Below the pieces are notes generated by a model. It saw only the letters and a program-made list of their open reading frames with translations. It searched no databases and was not told where the DNA came from. Positions 1 to 11,339 of a stretch of DNA of 64,000 bases are shown one piece after another. Numbering within the stretch: the first letter of the stretch is position 1; every line of letters begins with the position of its first letter. The DNA is from Dendrocalamus latiflorus (taxonomy: Eukaryota > Streptophyta > Magnoliopsida > Poales > Poaceae): assembly GCA_017311315.1 (NCBI GenBank), contig CM029646.1, forward strand, positions 1,643,738 to 1,707,737, read 5' to 3'. The position numbers and the translations under genes were made by a program.

Positions 1-194
1 AGCAATATTTAATTTTTAACGCACCAAACTAAAGACAACACGATTAAACAAAAAATTGTGCCACTTGTGGTCAACCTTTCAACTGCAATCTATCCAATTG
101 AACCAACCGAGGTATATAAAGCTTACCTCGCTCACAATCACTAGTAGCATAGAAGCAACCAGAAGAGAAGCAATTTCGCAGTAATTATTCTCAC

Positions 195-501
195 CTCCCC
201 TGTCGACGAGCAGGAAGATGGGAAAGGAGCCGGGCTTGGCCTTGTAGGAGATGTCGAAATCGTCGAAGCTCTTGCATGCCTTCCTGTTGGCCTTGGGGTA
301 GGCGACGACACCGACCATGGTGCCGCCGTACTGGGGGACGCCGAAGTTGCCAATGGCGCACTCGTAGGTGCCCTTGAGCTCGTCGGGCGCCGTCACCTTG
401 AGGCTGTTCTTCTCCACGACGAACCTCCCGTGGCAGCAACCCCACAGGAACGCCGCCCACAGCAGTAGCCGCAGCAGCGCGCAGCCGGATCGAAGCCTCA
501 T
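195..501 (-). CDS. vacuolar sorting receptor, first exon (gene continues past the left edge)
   Basis: This exon encodes the N-terminus of a vacuolar sorting receptor (VSR/BP-80 family), a type I membrane receptor that carries soluble cargo from the Golgi to the vacuole. A hydrophobic signal peptide (about residues 1-25) is followed by RFVVEKNSLKVTAPDELKG, YECAIGNFGVPQYGG and a KACKSFDDFDISYKAKPGSF-type stretch, which together start the protease-associated cargo-binding domain. The ATG is at 499-501. The exon ends after 102 codons plus one base at a GGAG/GTGAGA donor, in the LLVDRG(D) region, so intron 1 fills 194 to 1 and the remaining exons (PA domain, EGF repeats, membrane anchor) lie outside the window. 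Family assignment rests on near-identity to remembered VSR sequence and is strong. Whether the gene is intact cannot be judged here. Confidence 0.9.
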
Positions 502-830
502 GCTCCAATCAAGAGATTAATCCTTGCAATTCGCGAAACCCAGCAGGGGATTGGATTGGTATCGGCGGCTTTGTCGAGGGGAAAAGAAAAGAGCGATCTT
601 GCGGTTGTACGGTACAAGAAAGCCGCGGAAAACGGCGGAGCAGAGATGAAAGATTGGATTTTGAAGGCAGGGGAAGGATGCGCGCAGTAGTAGGGAATTA
701 CGGTGCTGCTTGGATGGACGGAGGAGTTGGAGTGGGAGAGATTTTTGGGGGGTTGCGTCGGGAGAGTTGGGGGAGGAGGAGACGGAGGTCGAGGTGGTGA
801 AGAAGCCGAACTGTTCACGTATCTAGCGGG
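502..830 (-). promoter_or_regulatory. 5' leader and proximal promoter of the vacuolar sorting receptor
   Basis: This is GC-rich, purine-biased sequence directly upstream of the receptor ATG. It has no coding similarity I recognise. Open frames through it on both strands look incidental. I see no convincing TATA box, as is common for housekeeping trafficking genes. Confidence 0.4.
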
Positions 831-2096
831 TCAGTGCAGGGTGGCAAAAAGAAAAAAAAAAGCGGTAAAAAAACTGGTTGATTCAGTTCTAAATTGTTTT
901 AATTAGACTTGCTTATTTAGATTTTGCTTTAGTTCACTTGTTAACAAGTTTCTAAAAATACTTCCCTGTGCAAACTACTTAAAAACTCATAATTTGATAC
1001 GTATTAAGGATCCTATTATGTTTTTATTGGCGTGTGTATAGAAATTTTTAGAAAGGTGCAAGGGGTCTAGAGAGGCAGATGAACCACAACAAACTCCATG
1101 TGTTAACCAGTAAAGAAACATTATTGTAAACAGTTGTTGTAATGGACCATGTATAGGCCGATAAAATAGCTCGTAATGAATATACGAATTACATGGCACG
1201 TGGGATTTAATTAGATGCGTATGTTTACCTCACTACTTATACGATACAAGTGGCAACATACGTGAACCATCAACTCCAACTACAACTAAGATATATTGCG
1301 CCTTTTGAAAGCCATAGTTCTAGTTAGTCGTCATACATATTTGGGTCAATCAATGTCTTTCCCTTCTCTCCTGCGCTGGCTTTAGCCCTCGCAACCTGAC
1401 CCCGGTACTTGGCTTCTACAACTTGTATAGGTTTGTCCCAATCGGAGATAACCTGGAGTTCAGCGAGGGCTTTGGAGACCACGGGCACCTTACCCTTGTT
1501 CTTTCCGCTGTCATCTATGGTGTATGGTTTCGAGCGTGTGAATCTTTTAAGCGCCACTGGGTAGTTAAGCATGTATTTTTACTCGATGAATACCTTATCA
1601 TATATATCTAGGCTGTTTATCCATTGAAAAAAGTAACAGCGCTTCGTGGTCTACTGCCATGGACAGGGTAGGTTAGAGAGGTTCGAAATGGAATATGTAA
1701 TAGAAAATAGCAAATACATGCGTACAAGAACCTCGACACACGTGTAGTGTACTCGAGCGACAATTGGCAAGTGTGTGAACTAAATGATATGTGCTAGATT
1801 GCCGCAGTCGCACTATAGCCACGAAAGCTCCGACGATACGGGAGCATCCTTGCAAAAATTGTCGGGGTATGGTCCTTTCTTCTTGGCCACCCACTTCCGC
1901 TTGTGAAATATCTTTCCGCGGTTTAACATCCCCACCAGCGGCATAGTGATATATCTCTCCTCTCTTCTCCCTCACCTCTTCCCCTATTTTTGAGATTAGC
2001 TCGATAGGAGTGTTGAGTCTAGTTGTGGGGGCTAGCCAGATTTTATAGGCAGTTGGTGGGCACTGCTCATGAGTAAAGTTGGTATATGTTGTACAG
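831..2096. other. intergenic, two unrecognised open frames on the minus strand
   Basis: Two modest minus-strand open frames occur here, at 1324-1572 (ends in DPNMYDD) and 1673-1975 (rich in R, E and Q at its start). Both read like protein, but I recognise no family and see no splice-linked partner. They may be remnants of a transposon protein or of a lost gene. Nothing else is supportable. Confidence 0.3.
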
Positions 2097-2505
2097 GTTG
2101 TTAAGTCACTAGAAAAGCTAGTGCGTACTGTCCACTCGCTGTGAAAAGCTAGTACGAGTTGTTAAATCGTTGGGAAAACCGGTGCGTGCTATCTACAAGC
2201 TGTGAAAAGTTGATACGTGTTGTCAAATCACAAGAAAAACCTATGCATGCTATCCACAAGCTATAGAAAGCTAGTACATATTGTTAAAACACTGAGAAAG
2301 CTGGTACGTGTTGTCCACTTACTGCGTAAAGCTAGTATATGTTGTCAAATCACTGAAGAAGTTGGTACGTACTGTTCACAGGCTGTGAAAAGTCGGTACG
2401 TATTGTCAAATCACTGAAAAAGCTAATGTGTGTTGTCCACTCACTGTGAAAAGCTGATATGTATTGTCAAATCACTGGGAAAATTGGTACGTATTGTCAA
2501 ATCAA
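2097..2505. repeat. minisatellite of about 61 bp, roughly 7 units
   Basis: A block beginning with (g/a)ttgt(t/c)aaatcactg recurs at about 2158, 2218, 2279, 2340, 2401 and 2462, giving a regular 60-61 bp period. Each unit is itself two related half-units of about 30 bp: one carries tgtcaaatcactg-gaaaa-c-ggtacgt, the other tgtccactcgctgtgaaaagctagtacg. Units have diverged by point changes but keep spacing. The array lies about 275 bp downstream of the WRKY-a stop codon. Confidence 0.85.
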
Positions 2506-2780
2506 CAAGTTCTCTTCTTTTACCATCGATTTTCACTCAGCACCAAACATAAACTAACCTCTATTACTAAAAATTAAAGAAATTTTAATCCAGTTCTTTA
2601 TATCATTCAAGCACAAAAATGTGGTTGGATCTGAATATAAAGAAGTAAAGAACAAGGTAGTAGTAGTATCTCTATGGGGTGGGGATCATTCAGATCAGTA
2701 GGTTGGGGTCCATATCACTCAACATAAGGTCGCCTCCAGCTCCCAATATAAACTCCAGCATCTCCTCCCATCAGAAATAA

Positions 2781-5335
2781 TCACAAGAACTGAAAGTACT
2801 CGATACATCTTGACTGACCGATCGGTACCAATGTCCTCGACAGAGCACCGGTGGTGGTGTTGGACGAAGCGCTTGATTCGGCAAAATCGTCAACTTCCAT
2901 CTTAACCGGAGCATTGCTTGTAGACAACGATGCGTCTGCCCACTGAAACCGGCGAGTGTAGGAGGTGCTCCTGTCTGGCTGTTCGTCGGCTCTGTATGAT
3001 TGTATGCTTGGCGATTTCAGCGTAGTTGAGGACGTCAGGAATGTCGGCTGTTCACTGGTGGTATGCGAATTGAAGCAGATTGATACCGCCTTCCTCGAAG
3101 ACAACTGCGCAGGAGTATCTGGGCTAGTGCCAACATGCCTTGAGCTGCTATTGCAGGCATGGTGGTTGAAGTAAGTGACCGAGAACAATGGCGGATCATT
3201 GGTGTCCTTCTGCTGGACTTGTTTAGTGGCAGGGCATTTCATGTCGTTCTTGTAGGTGCATCTGTAATAGAACCTGCAAATATAATCATATGAAACCAAA
3301 AATCCCCTCAGAAAGGAAAGAGAAGAAATCTTCACCAAAGCGCCAAATGCAAATTAACGTATATTTACGAAGTACAACATAGTACAATAGTTGCATTCAA
3401 GGGCACATACATTTTGTGTGTGCCCATGTGATACCCCAAATGGTGGTGATTGGCAAGAGTAAATTCTATAACCAGTTGATTTGGTAAGAGCCAAGACCAT
3501 ACCCAGTCTCAGCTTCAGTTCATATTTGCTTGTAAGAACAGTAACTGCCCTGAAAAGTATACTCCTTACTATTCCAAAATCATGGAAGTTTTTTCTTTCT
3601 GTTTTGAGTTGAGTACCTTCATGTCTGCACTCATGGCTTAGATTGTTCTGTTTACTATCATCTTTGCTTAGATTGTTGCTAAATCACTATTTTAAAACCT
3701 AACTAATCCACCTTGCAGTTAGCAAGTAAAGCCGGCACTATCCTACTAAATTTTAAGTTGGACGGTTGAACAACACATCTTCAACTTTTCTTCGCACCTT
3801 AGTGTACCAACTTGACTTGCACTCATGTGTAATGTGATCATTGCCTATAACATCCCTTCAAGGCATCAGGGAAAAAAATATCTGGATGGTTAAATCATGA
3901 CTTAAACTACTAATTGATTTTCAAACGGTCGTGCACTGAGCAATCGATCAGGAGGTTGAGCACCGAGCGGTCAAAATCTTCATCGACCATCAGGAGATTC
4001 CAAAAAGCAACGACAATCGTTCACCCCTCTGATTGCAGTATTCGATGCTACACTAATGGATGGAAATCTGAATCAGAACAAGCGTGCTAAACAAATGAGG
4101 GAACTTTTAGTTTGCTAGTGAAGTATTAGATGTCAAACGAGTTGCAAATGACAGGCAATAAAGGAGGGCAACTAGCGATTTTCCTATTCAAATAATGAGC
4201 AACACTTTCTGAATTCTTATTTGTTTTGTTGAGTTGTCGATGACAAAAGAGATTGCCGCCGTGAAGGTTCTTTTCCTATGGTCATTACATAAACATTTTT
4301 TAGTTGGCAAACATATCCTTTCTTTGACTTAATTGAAAGCTATGCCGACACCCGTCCACCGCTAATTCTACCAACAGTGTTTTCTTGCTAAAAACCAAAT
4401 ACATTGACCAAACCGTCCACTGATATACAAACGTTGGGCGCATTAAGCGGCCATGTGATTTTCAATATAAACAGTTATTTGGCCCACCAGCTGGCTGCAC
4501 AAACAAAGACTATATATTGACCCCCCAAAAAAGAGAGGATTGTTTGATCTATAGATGTTACAGACATTAAAGATTACCAGGTACATGTTTCATGTACAAT
4601 ATCTGAAAGATATGTTCTCCACTTAGACTGACGGGGCCTATGGTGTTCAAATTCCAAAGATCAAGGACACGCGATGAGCACACGAGATTTGTGCAATCAA
4701 GAAGTAGACGGCCCGCACTGCGGTGGTAAAGATTTGTGCCCGGGAGACCTTGTTCTGGAAGAAATCGGCGACAACTGCATACACATTTACTCGCATGAAT
4801 TCTATTTCTACCAGCTAGAAACGGGTAGAACTTAGTTCGAAAGGTTTCAGATCACCGTACCGTCAGTTCACCCACCAACTACAGGTCCTGCAAATTCACC
4901 AGTAGATCTACTAATACCTAAAATCAACCGTTCTTCTTGAAATTATACCACCACAACAGTGAAAAAAATGTTTTTGCACAAGAAAGGCATGCATGCATGG
5001 ACTGAAAACATGTAATTTCTGGAAAGAGTTGAATGGCGAAGGGATGAGGGCAAGAAGCAACCTTGGGAAGTTGGAGTTGGAGAGCTTCTTATCGCCGTAC
5101 TTCCTCCACTGGTGCCCGTCGTCGTACGGCGCATAGGTCTCCGTCGTCCATGTACGCTCGTCCTTCCTGCAGTTGTGATTACACACAGAAAAGAAAAGAA
5201 AATCAAGAAACTAAACTGGAGGATCTTCGCTGTAAGAAATAGAAGAAACTACGCGTACCTGACCCTTTGCTGGGTTCTGGTGGCCCTGTTGGATCCCAAG
5301 TCGCTGGGGTAAGACGGAACAGAGTCGAGAGCCAT
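2781..5335 (-). CDS. group III WRKY transcription factor with variant WRKYGDK heptad (WRKY-a)
   Basis: The predicted protein has 224 residues from three exons: 5259-5335, 5062-5166 and 2781-3273. All junctions are GT-AG with phase 2, and the joined length closes exactly on the stop. Residues 43-100 form one WRKY domain: GHQWRKYGDKK, then the group III zinc ligands C66-x7-C74-x23-H98-x1-C100. The intron inside the domain, after the PR dipeptide, sits where the conserved WRKY-domain intron always lies. The heptad reads WRKYGDK rather than WRKYGQK, and the DNA codon is GAT. WRKY proteins bind W-box DNA, and group III members usually act in defence and stress signalling. The protein is short, with only about 43 residues before the domain, so the coiled N-terminal part of other group III proteins is missing or lies in an unseen upstream exon. 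The start at 5333-5335 is the first ATG in frame with the domain. Transcription and W-box binding are not shown by sequence. Confidence 0.85.
3274..5061 (-). other. long second intron of WRKY-a
   Basis: This 1.79-kb intron splits the WRKY domain. It is AT-rich with no open frame of note. Positions about 3935-4055 resemble 10975-11090 further along the window (see the repeat entry), including the shared phrases gagcggtcaaaat / cgcggtcaaaac and cagtattcgatgc / gggtattcgatgc. Confidence 0.7.
3935..4055. repeat. dispersed segment shared with 10975-11090
   Basis: About 115 bp inside the WRKY-a intron aligns with 10975-11090. Both contain a gcggtcaaaa word, then aga(g)atttcaaaaa, then acaatc...cccctctgatt and end in gtattcgatgc. 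Identity is partial with small gaps. It is either a shared old transposon piece or the relic of a duplicated WRKY intron. Confidence 0.55.
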
Positions 5336-5655
5336 GGAGGAGGAGGAGAGAACTGGAGAGCTTGATGAACTGAAGAGAGAGGATTTTGTGGGGGCCTTAG
5401 ACGTAGCCGTATGCTAGTTATGAGGAGTCGTCGAAAGCGAAGAGACGTTCCTTCTGGGTCCTCCTCGCCTCGGCCTTCTCTCTGAATCTGACCACTTTTA
5501 TCTATAGCAGGCCAGGCATTAAACAAGGACGGCGGAGGAGCATTCTTCAACGTTTACACGCGTCGCCTCCTCTGTCACCTAACGGCGCTTGCCTCGCCTT
5601 CTTCAACCTTGCGTTTCCTCCTTCCCCTTCTCCTCTCTGTGGAGAGCTCATGCAT

Positions 5656-5690
<35 letters not shown>

Positions 5691-7032
5691 AGACTGTCTT
5701 GTCTTTAATGGCTCATGCTTACCTAGCAATATCTTTTGCGCATCATTTGATATGATGTTTTTTCTTCCCTTTCGACTAATAGGTACTGCAAATTTGAAGT
5801 CTTCCTCTTGGCGTCATAGATAGATGTCCTGATTTGCTGTGTCAAATGCGGCCGCTGTCGTTTGCACAACAATCCAGACATCAGCAAACTTGATTGAATG
5901 TTATTTCATCCCTTTCCATAAAGAAAACCAGAAAACAAAAATAGTATACACATTATTTTAAACTAATAGTGTACACATTAAATGCTGAGAGAAATATCGT
6001 ACAAATTTATCTCTTGTTCCTTAAATTTTTTCCCTTGCTAGTAGAACCAAAATGCAATATTGACTCTGATACCTTTTATCTCTAGATTTCAGTCAAACGT
6101 TTACAGAAATTCTATAAGAAAATAGGAAGGGGTAACGGAGAGGAGCTGACGGCCTGAAGCTGGCATCAGTCATCAGAGAACCCGGCCGGCACATCGATCT
6201 GAAAACAAAAACTATTGCCAATGTCAATGCAGCTCCATGTGCAAGAGGACAGCTCAACTCCATCTGCATTTCTTTTCGTCTCATGCAGTCTCTCACCTTG
6301 GTCTTATGTTACTTTGTTAAATAAAAGAAGGTATAGCTTTGTTAGTACAAAATCTTGGGTTTGGTGGATCAAACGATCCTACCGGCACAGGCTAGCATTG
6401 CAATCAATCAAGAGGCTTACAATGCTCCATCCCTTTGGACAATCTTCCACCATGTAGTCTTTCTAAAGCAGTTCCAAGACAGAGTATAAAAGAAAGAAGA
6501 AAGGACCAACTCTTGTTAATGACTCCTCACTCGAATTGCGTACTAGCTAGTTGCCAAGGTAATGGCATCATGGAAGGAAAACATGTGCCCTTGTAAATAT
6601 CATGTCTTGCTCTTGTCAATGATTTCTTCATATTTATTTTCAAGTCTTGCAAAATGTTAATTTGCATGGGCTACTAGTTGCAATATGGCAAAAGCCAACA
6701 TTTGAATTATGGAAAATATATTATTATTACCTGTTCAGATAATTCTTTGCAATATTTTTCAATTATTGATGTATCTAAATAAATTAGAAACTAGTATACT
6801 GGGACCACTTTTCCTACTTGAAATATTCTGAAACTTCTACCCTTCTACACCTATACAATAAACACTGGACAGAGTTGCATTCTGTAAGTAGTTTACTGTC
6901 GTTGCTTGTTCATTGGCTAATCAGCTCTGCTCCTTTTGAACATGACAATGGCAACTAAATTAACGATGTAGGAGTATTGATCTGAAAATGGTGCTATCTC
7001 TTTTCTTCCAAAAAGAAAAGGCTTATGGTTTG
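5336..7032. promoter_or_regulatory. upstream region of WRKY-a with a (CT)n microsatellite
   Basis: A run of about 17 CT dinucleotides lies at 5657-5690, roughly 320 bp upstream of the WRKY-a ATG, in sequence that is GC-rich near the gene and AT-rich beyond 5750. On the minus strand this is a GA repeat of the kind often found in plant core promoters. No coding gene is recognisable up to 7032. Confidence 0.5.
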
Positions 7033-7202
7033 TGTAGGAAGATGAATATACTGCAATGAATGATCTATATTGAGTCTCAAGGGCGGTTTATATAGAATAC
7101 AAGGTTTGGAAAGCAAGAAACATCTCCTAGAGATAAGGCAGGTATCACAAAATTACAAACCCTAAACTACCAAATATAGAGATATGCCAATATACTCTAA
7201 CA
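7033..7202 (-). repeat. 3' LTR of the small LTR element
   Basis: Right-hand (minus-strand 3') long terminal repeat, with the same ends as 8465-8634. Confidence 0.88.
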
Positions 7203-8464
7203 TCCCGCGGACAGCAGGAGCGTCGTGGACAGTCAGACTGGAGAGGAAGCCAAAGGTGGGGAAACTGTCGGATTGACATCCCCAGCAATCGCAACGGGAG
7301 TGTCAGAAACTGCTGTGGCATCGCGGACACGATGACTGTAGAGGGAACCAACGAGTTTGCTCAAGTTAATGATAGCCCTCTGTTGCCGAGGTAGCTGAGA
7401 GTGAGGTGACCATGGTTGTAGCCATGGAGGGGGGGCATGTCGAGGTCGTCGCTATGATCGAGGTAGTGGAGTTGATGCAGGAGAGGTCATGGCCGAGGTC
7501 GGTGAAGAGGTTTCCAATGTCGTCTGGCCGTGGTCGACCTAGAAGGTGAGAGAAAGGAGCAGAGAGAGGTCATCCGAGGGAACCGATTGGAGCTACAGGG
7601 AACCGTTTGGAGCCACCGTGGTCGTCTGGCTGTGGGTGATCGACTGTAGCCATCCTGATGTAGTCGAAGATGAAGCAGAGGGAGCCCTGGGCGAATCCAG
7701 CGTGGAGGCTGGATTTGAGTGAGGCACCACCGGATTTGATGTGGAGAAGGCCAGATACGGTCGCGACGGCGCCAGAGAAGGTTGGGGTAAGGTGGAGGCA
7801 GCGGCACCAGTGGTCGGGGAGCCCGGATTTGGGATCGTGGTGAAGAGCGATGGAGAGAGCCGGCTCTAGATCTGGGCGGAGAGAAGCCCATCGGCACAAA
7901 GAAGCGCCAAGATGAGGATGGTGGCATCGACGATGGCAGTGGTGACCACGGGCAGCTACACTGCAGCCGAAGGGGTGATGTAGCGGCAGCCTGTACATGT
8001 CGATGGCATGACCACAATTGTGGGCTCCCGATGGAACGACGGCTTGTGCTCGCGGACAATGGGGCGATGATGATGATCTGACGTGATGACAAAGGTAGAT
8101 GGAGCGCTCAGAAGGCCGTGGAGGGAGGGCCGTGTCGACGAGCACGCTGCGTCACACAACATTATCGGAGGAGAGGAGGCAACGAAGAGGTCGAAGCCAA
8201 GGCGGTGAAGTCCGGATCCAAGTAACATCGATGGGTCTGCAGGGCGACGCAAACCGATCTATGATCGGAAAAAGTAGAGAAAATCCGATCTAAAGATGAC
8301 CGAGGAAAACTCTAATTGATAACCAATCGGATGATCGGTGACACGACTTAAACTACTAGTTGCGCAGCCCTCGTGGGAGATCATGGAGACGAGATCATCT
8401 TCCAGGGGCAGCGCAACGGAAGCTGTGGAGGCGGCGGCTCAGGAGCGGTGCCGCTCTGATACCA

Positions 8465-8634
8465 TGTAGGAAGATGAATATACTGCAATGTTTGATCTGT
8501 ATTGAGCCTCAAGGGCGGTTTATATAGAATACAAGGCTTGGAAGGCAAAAAGCCTCTTCTAGAGATAAGACAGGTATCACAGGATTACAAATTCTAAAGT
8601 ACCAAATATAGAAATATACCAATATACTCTAACA
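8465..8634 (-). repeat. 5' LTR of the small LTR element
   Basis: Minus-strand 5' long terminal repeat, abutting the tRNA-Met primer-binding site at 8451-8464. Confidence 0.88.
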
Positions 8635-9400
8635 GTTGGGTTTACTTCAACTCTCAAGCCAAAATGAACTATTCAGTGCACGGACATTTGCACTGTATAT
8701 ATTTCGGCTCCAATTGTACCAGAAATAATAACCATCAGTATACCTTTTAACATCATCATCTAGCTGGCTAATTAACTGTCAAATTTCACTATCAAGGACC
8801 ACAAAGCAATAGAAACAATGTGGACTTTTAAAACATTGCATGGCAATAATTTAGCATTTGAGATTGTGGCTATAGTTTAGCTGCATCACCTCAATGCATT
8901 ATTTTGTTACAGCTGGTAGAGTCATCAAGACTTTCTGGTGACAAATTCAAACAGTCCGGCTTAGTTTATTTGGATTAATGAGACCAGATCAAATTGCATG
9001 GGTGATGATTCCGCAGGAGATCCTTATTTATTTCCAACATATCTACATAATAAACAGTTCATCCAACCATTGTTAAATGCTTCTTGCTTTTTTTTCCCGA
9101 AGTTCCGTGAGTCTTTATCAAGTTTTATGAGGAACTTAGCAGCTAGTAATAACAATGTCAAGCTACTCTGTGACTCTGTCCTTCCGTTGAGAACTTCCAG
9201 TTGAAACAGGCAAAGTTAACTGCTACTACTGCTACCTCGGGGAGGAGTCATAAACAATCGGCACCAATGCTCTGGAACATGTGAGCTGCCCTTAGTTGAA
9301 GAGTACTAATTAGTGACTGACAATGGGGAAAACAAAGACGATCTAGTAGATTCATTATCTGTTGAATCATGTGGACAAGTCGGAAATATAATGATGATAA
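8635..9400. other. intergenic, nothing recognised
   Basis: AT-rich sequence. A 68-codon open frame at 8998-9204 has no recognisable motif and I do not regard it as a gene. Confidence 0.4.
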
Positions 9401-9479
9401 ATAATTAATATTTGAGTTGTATTGAAATTTATGCTTGTGAAAGTTGTGGTTGATGCAAATCTAGAATTACCGGAATACT

Positions 9480-10870
9480 CAGATTAAGTGGTTTGACCAC
9501 CTTGTATTGGGCAGTCTGACCGGTAGGCTTCAACTATGGACGGTAGTCGGTGGTCTGATCGACCTTGTGTCAGGCGGTCCGATCAGTAGATCGACCACGG
9601 CTGAACGACCACGGCTAAATGACCCTGGCAGAACAACCACGGCTGGTCGACTATGCCTGGTCGATGATCGTAAGCTACAGTTAAACGGTCGTAAGCTATA
9701 GCAAACCGGCTGGTTGCTACAGTGCCCAATTAGTAGTCATAAGCTACAGTACCCGATCGATGGTCAGAGTTATAGTAACTGGTCAGTAGTTGAAGCTACA
9801 GTAACCGGTCATTAGTTGGATCTACAGTATCTAGTCGGTAGTCATAGCTATAGTGCCTGATCGGTAGTTGTAGGCTTTTTGTGATCAGTAGTCGTATGTT
9901 TCATGATTGGTTATCGTAGACTTCGCGATCGATAGTCATAGGTTTCGCGATCGGTTGATGTAGGCTTCATGGTCAATAGTCGTAGGCTTTGTGTTGGGCC
10001 AACGGTCAGACCGGCCTGTGCATGGTGGTTAGACTAGGTTGTTTTGGGTGGTCTGAAGTTGATTTTTTTGAAAAGCGTTGGAAAATGAGATCCTGGATGA
10101 TCTGGTTCGTGTTTATTGACGGATGAGGGTGTGTTATGCATGTGTGATTTGACGTTGGTCAAATTGGAGAGAACTTGTGCCGAAAGAAAAGGTTTTTTGG
10201 TCTTTTCATGTTAAGGTTGGGTGTGGAGATGGTCATGGTCGGTGACGAGGAGGACCGGAACTAGGAGGGGGAAATCTAATGTCTAAGCGGTCAAGGATGT
10301 CATGAGATGGTCGGGCTCACGCTAGAGCATGTGGATATCAAAGATGGATGATGCGTGGAGAAGCTATGGGAGGTGCTGTCCTGGAGGCTTCGACACGTGA
10401 TGAGTTGTAAGGAGTTATGAAAGGTGTCCATAATTGTCAGTTTTTGAAAACCCGTGTTTGGAAAGGTTTCGAGTCCTTTGATTTTTAGAATCAGATAGGA
10501 TTTCGTACCTGTGTTGATGAGGATACAGTTTAGGGTTCTAGCATATAAAAGGAGGAAGAGGTTAAGAGTTAACCGAGGACTTCTGGGGGCTTTGACGGTT
10601 TTTTAGGAGAAAGCTTTGAGAGTTTTTGTGCTAGGGTTTGAGGGGTGCTGTGAGGGTGTTTTGCAGCTACAGAACATGTTTCAAAAAATAAAGATCAGAT
10701 CTATTCTAAGAAAAAGTTAGTCGGTGTCAACAGTGTGTTATCTGGGTGTCATCTTTGACTTGTTCTTGTTGTGAGCAGCGTGTGGCGAATTAGCTTTCCT
10801 CTATCGACGTCACTTTTCTCGATCACACTACGGGTTATCCACTCGATCGCCACCAACAGCATCAGCAGAG
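9480..10870 (+). mobile_element. probable LTR-type sequence with a degenerate internal repeat and TATA box
   Basis: From about 9700 to 9990 a degenerate unit of about 30 bp recurs, built around gtcggtagtcgtaggct and agctacagta. Further right lie a TATAAAAGG box (about 10545) and an AATAAAG signal (about 10690), the layout of a promoter-containing LTR on the plus strand. Downstream is ctcgatcgccaccaaca, a plausible LTR 3' end. I could not fix both ends or a target duplication, and no retroviral coding domain follows. It is most likely a solo or truncated Gypsy-type LTR. Confidence 0.45.
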
Positions 10871-10974
10871 AGAGTAGACAAGAGTATGTTAACTCAAAGG
10901 TACTAAATTCTCAAAGGTACAAGTGATCAAGGTTCTGCTTCTGGTGTCAAAGTTTGAGTACGTACAAATTGGTT

Positions 10975-11090
10975 GAAGATCAAGCGAGCAACTGAATGCC
11001 ACGCGGTCAAAACATTTATCGAATACTGAGAGATTTCAAAAAACAGAGACAATCAATCGTCCCTCTTTGATTAGGGTATTCGATGCGACA
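10975..11090. repeat. second copy of the WRKY-a intron segment
   Basis: This is partially identical to 3935-4055 in the same orientation. Its presence 7 kb away, outside any gene, favours a dispersed repeat or a relic of a tandem gene duplication. Confidence 0.55.
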
Positions 11091-11339
11091 GTATCTGCAC
11101 GCAGAGTGGTGCAGCTGGTACAAAGTGCTTGCTTGCATGTGGCGTTGAGCTGTTCCCGACTTCCCGGGCAATCTAATCGATCCGCGAGAACAATCTGTCC
11201 ATCTATCTAATCAATTGTTATTGGTACGTACTCCTATCCTATCCTATGATGGTGGCGGTGGGATTCTTCCCGGAAGATCACTCCAGATGACTAATATATA
11301 TATAAGATACTAGAAATGAAACAGTAAGTACAGAAGTTT

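Larger units (their letters stand above)
7033..8634 (-). mobile_element. small non-autonomous LTR retrotransposon (Copia-type signals)
   Basis: Two direct 170-bp repeats (7033-7202 and 8465-8634) start and end TG...CA when read on the minus strand and differ at roughly 18 positions (about 89% identical by my count), so the insertion is old. The minus-strand 5' LTR is followed immediately by TGGTATCAGAGCGG (8451-8464), the initiator-methionine tRNA primer-binding site. Each LTR has a TATATAAAC box. The 1.25-kb interior has open frames but no gag, protease, reverse transcriptase or integrase motif I recognise. The flanking 5-mers gtttg and gttgg match at 4 of 5 bases and could be a decayed target duplication. 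It must have moved with proteins from another element. Confidence 0.88.

Noticed and set aside
1324..1975. Two minus-strand frames as exons of one gene
   Set aside because: No family recognised, and no matching splice phases could be established between them.
7487..8252. Coding frames in the interior of the small LTR element as gag
   Set aside because: No capsid, zinc-knuckle, protease or polymerase motif. Frames occur on both strands of GC-rich DNA.
9480..10870. Calling a complete solo LTR
   Set aside because: A TATA box and internal repeats are visible, but neither terminus nor a target duplication could be fixed.
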